A DNA stretch of 64,000 nucleotides from contig CM020619.1 in NCBI GenBank assembly GCA_009829735.1, positions 1,680,590 to 1,744,589 on the forward strand, in the 5' to 3' direction. Source of the stretch: Pyropia yezoensis (Eukaryota > Rhodophyta > Bangiophyceae > Bangiales > Bangiaceae). Below the pieces are notes generated by a model, which saw only the letters and a list, made by a program, of their open reading frames with translations, ran no database searches and had not been told where the DNA came from. Positions 63,702 to 64,000 of this stretch are shown here, piece by piece (position 1 is the first letter of the stretch; each line of letters begins with the position of its first letter). A program made the position numbers and the translations under genes.

Positions 63702-64000
63702 GGCAGGCGCTCTCCCAAAGTGTCTTCCCGAACCTCCAACGGCAGGGTACTTCTACCCGTTCTCCCCTTGCGTGCCGGGAGAAAGGACGGCGGTTACCTG
63801 CTCAACCGGTAGCCGCCTGGACACCCTGTGTGTTCAAGGGGACATTGCTCGTCCTGCGTAAAGAAAACCTCAAGATTAATGCTCGTATGCGTGTGGGGAA
63901 TAGCCTCCCCCAAGCTGTTACGCCGGTGGTTGACACGGGAGCCGGACCAAGCGTCATCACTGAGAACCTGTTACCTCCGGGCTGGCGTCGACATGCCTTG
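63702..64000 (+). CDS. Element E pol start with protease (partial)
   Basis: A frame shifted relative to gag is open from the gag end to the window edge. It contains TPVVDTGAGPSVITENLLPP, a retropepsin active site. Unlike A, C and D there is no ATGA overlap here; the pol frame already overlaps the gag end, as in families that use frameshifting. The mechanism is inference. Confidence 0.75.

Larger units (their letters stand above)
61158..64000 (+). mobile_element. Element E: Ty3/gypsy-like LTR retrotransposon, 5' part
   Basis: Inserted in D's pol. 5' LTR about 61158-61728, primer site at 61733, leader, gag 61941-63701 and the start of pol with the protease. TGTTC precedes the LTR. Gag is homologous to that of D and F at the capsid-like region, so E is a third family of the same lineage. 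Everything seen is open; it continues past the window. Confidence 0.85.

Overview
The window is eukaryotic, GC-rich nuclear DNA, mostly transposable elements nested inside one another. Eukaryotic signs are a good spliceosomal intron in a KDZ-type transposase gene, LTR retrotransposons with chromodomains, a PIF1-type helicase, U1-type zinc fingers and long GC-rich low-complexity spacers. I cannot name the species. A GC-rich alga or other protist would fit. There is no sign of bacterial gene organisation.

Three nested stacks explain nearly everything, and most steps are proved by short target-site duplications. Left stack (1-16.5 kb): Ty3/gypsy element H (minus) is cut by the 3' part of element G (plus, 364-bp LTR), and G is cut by element A (minus, 9.4 kb, duplication GTCCT). 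Middle stack (26.3-48.9 kb): a decayed KDZ transposase gene (minus) is split by LTR element C (duplication CGGCC). C was hit four bases into its 5' LTR by a DNA transposon, here called T1 (about 4.0 kb without its guests, terminal inverted repeats, duplication TGTG). T1's transposase gene holds the short LTR element B (duplication CCTAT) and a solo LTR (duplication TTTGG). Right stack (53.5 kb to the end): a PIF1-like helicase gene is cut by element F, F by element D, and D by element E, which runs off the window. LTR divergence counted by eye (C about 2.3%, A about 1.3%, B about 0.9%) agrees with the nesting order.

Between the stacks lie a 913-codon P-loop ATPase/nuclease-like gene resembling RHS/Crinkler-type proteins (22.5-25.2 kb), a small gene with two U1-type zinc fingers (16.8-17.6 kb), and two long spacers (17.6-22.5 and about 48.9-53.5 kb) in which I recognise nothing firm.

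The most unusual signals are these. (1) Elements A, B and C carry a long third ORF on the strand opposite gag-pol, between pol and the 3' LTR. Element G has a diverged homologue in the same place, so the antisense gene is an old part of this chromodomain Ty3/gypsy group. (2) Sequences of the A/B/C/D family, coding and non-coding, are dotted with perfect short inverted repeats whose stems differ but whose 5-base loop is very often AAGTT or AACTT or close to it. G has a cluster of perfect hairpins where its two converging genes end. (3) T1 looks like a definable DNA transposon family with 16-bp ends starting CACGCCC and a 4-bp target duplication.
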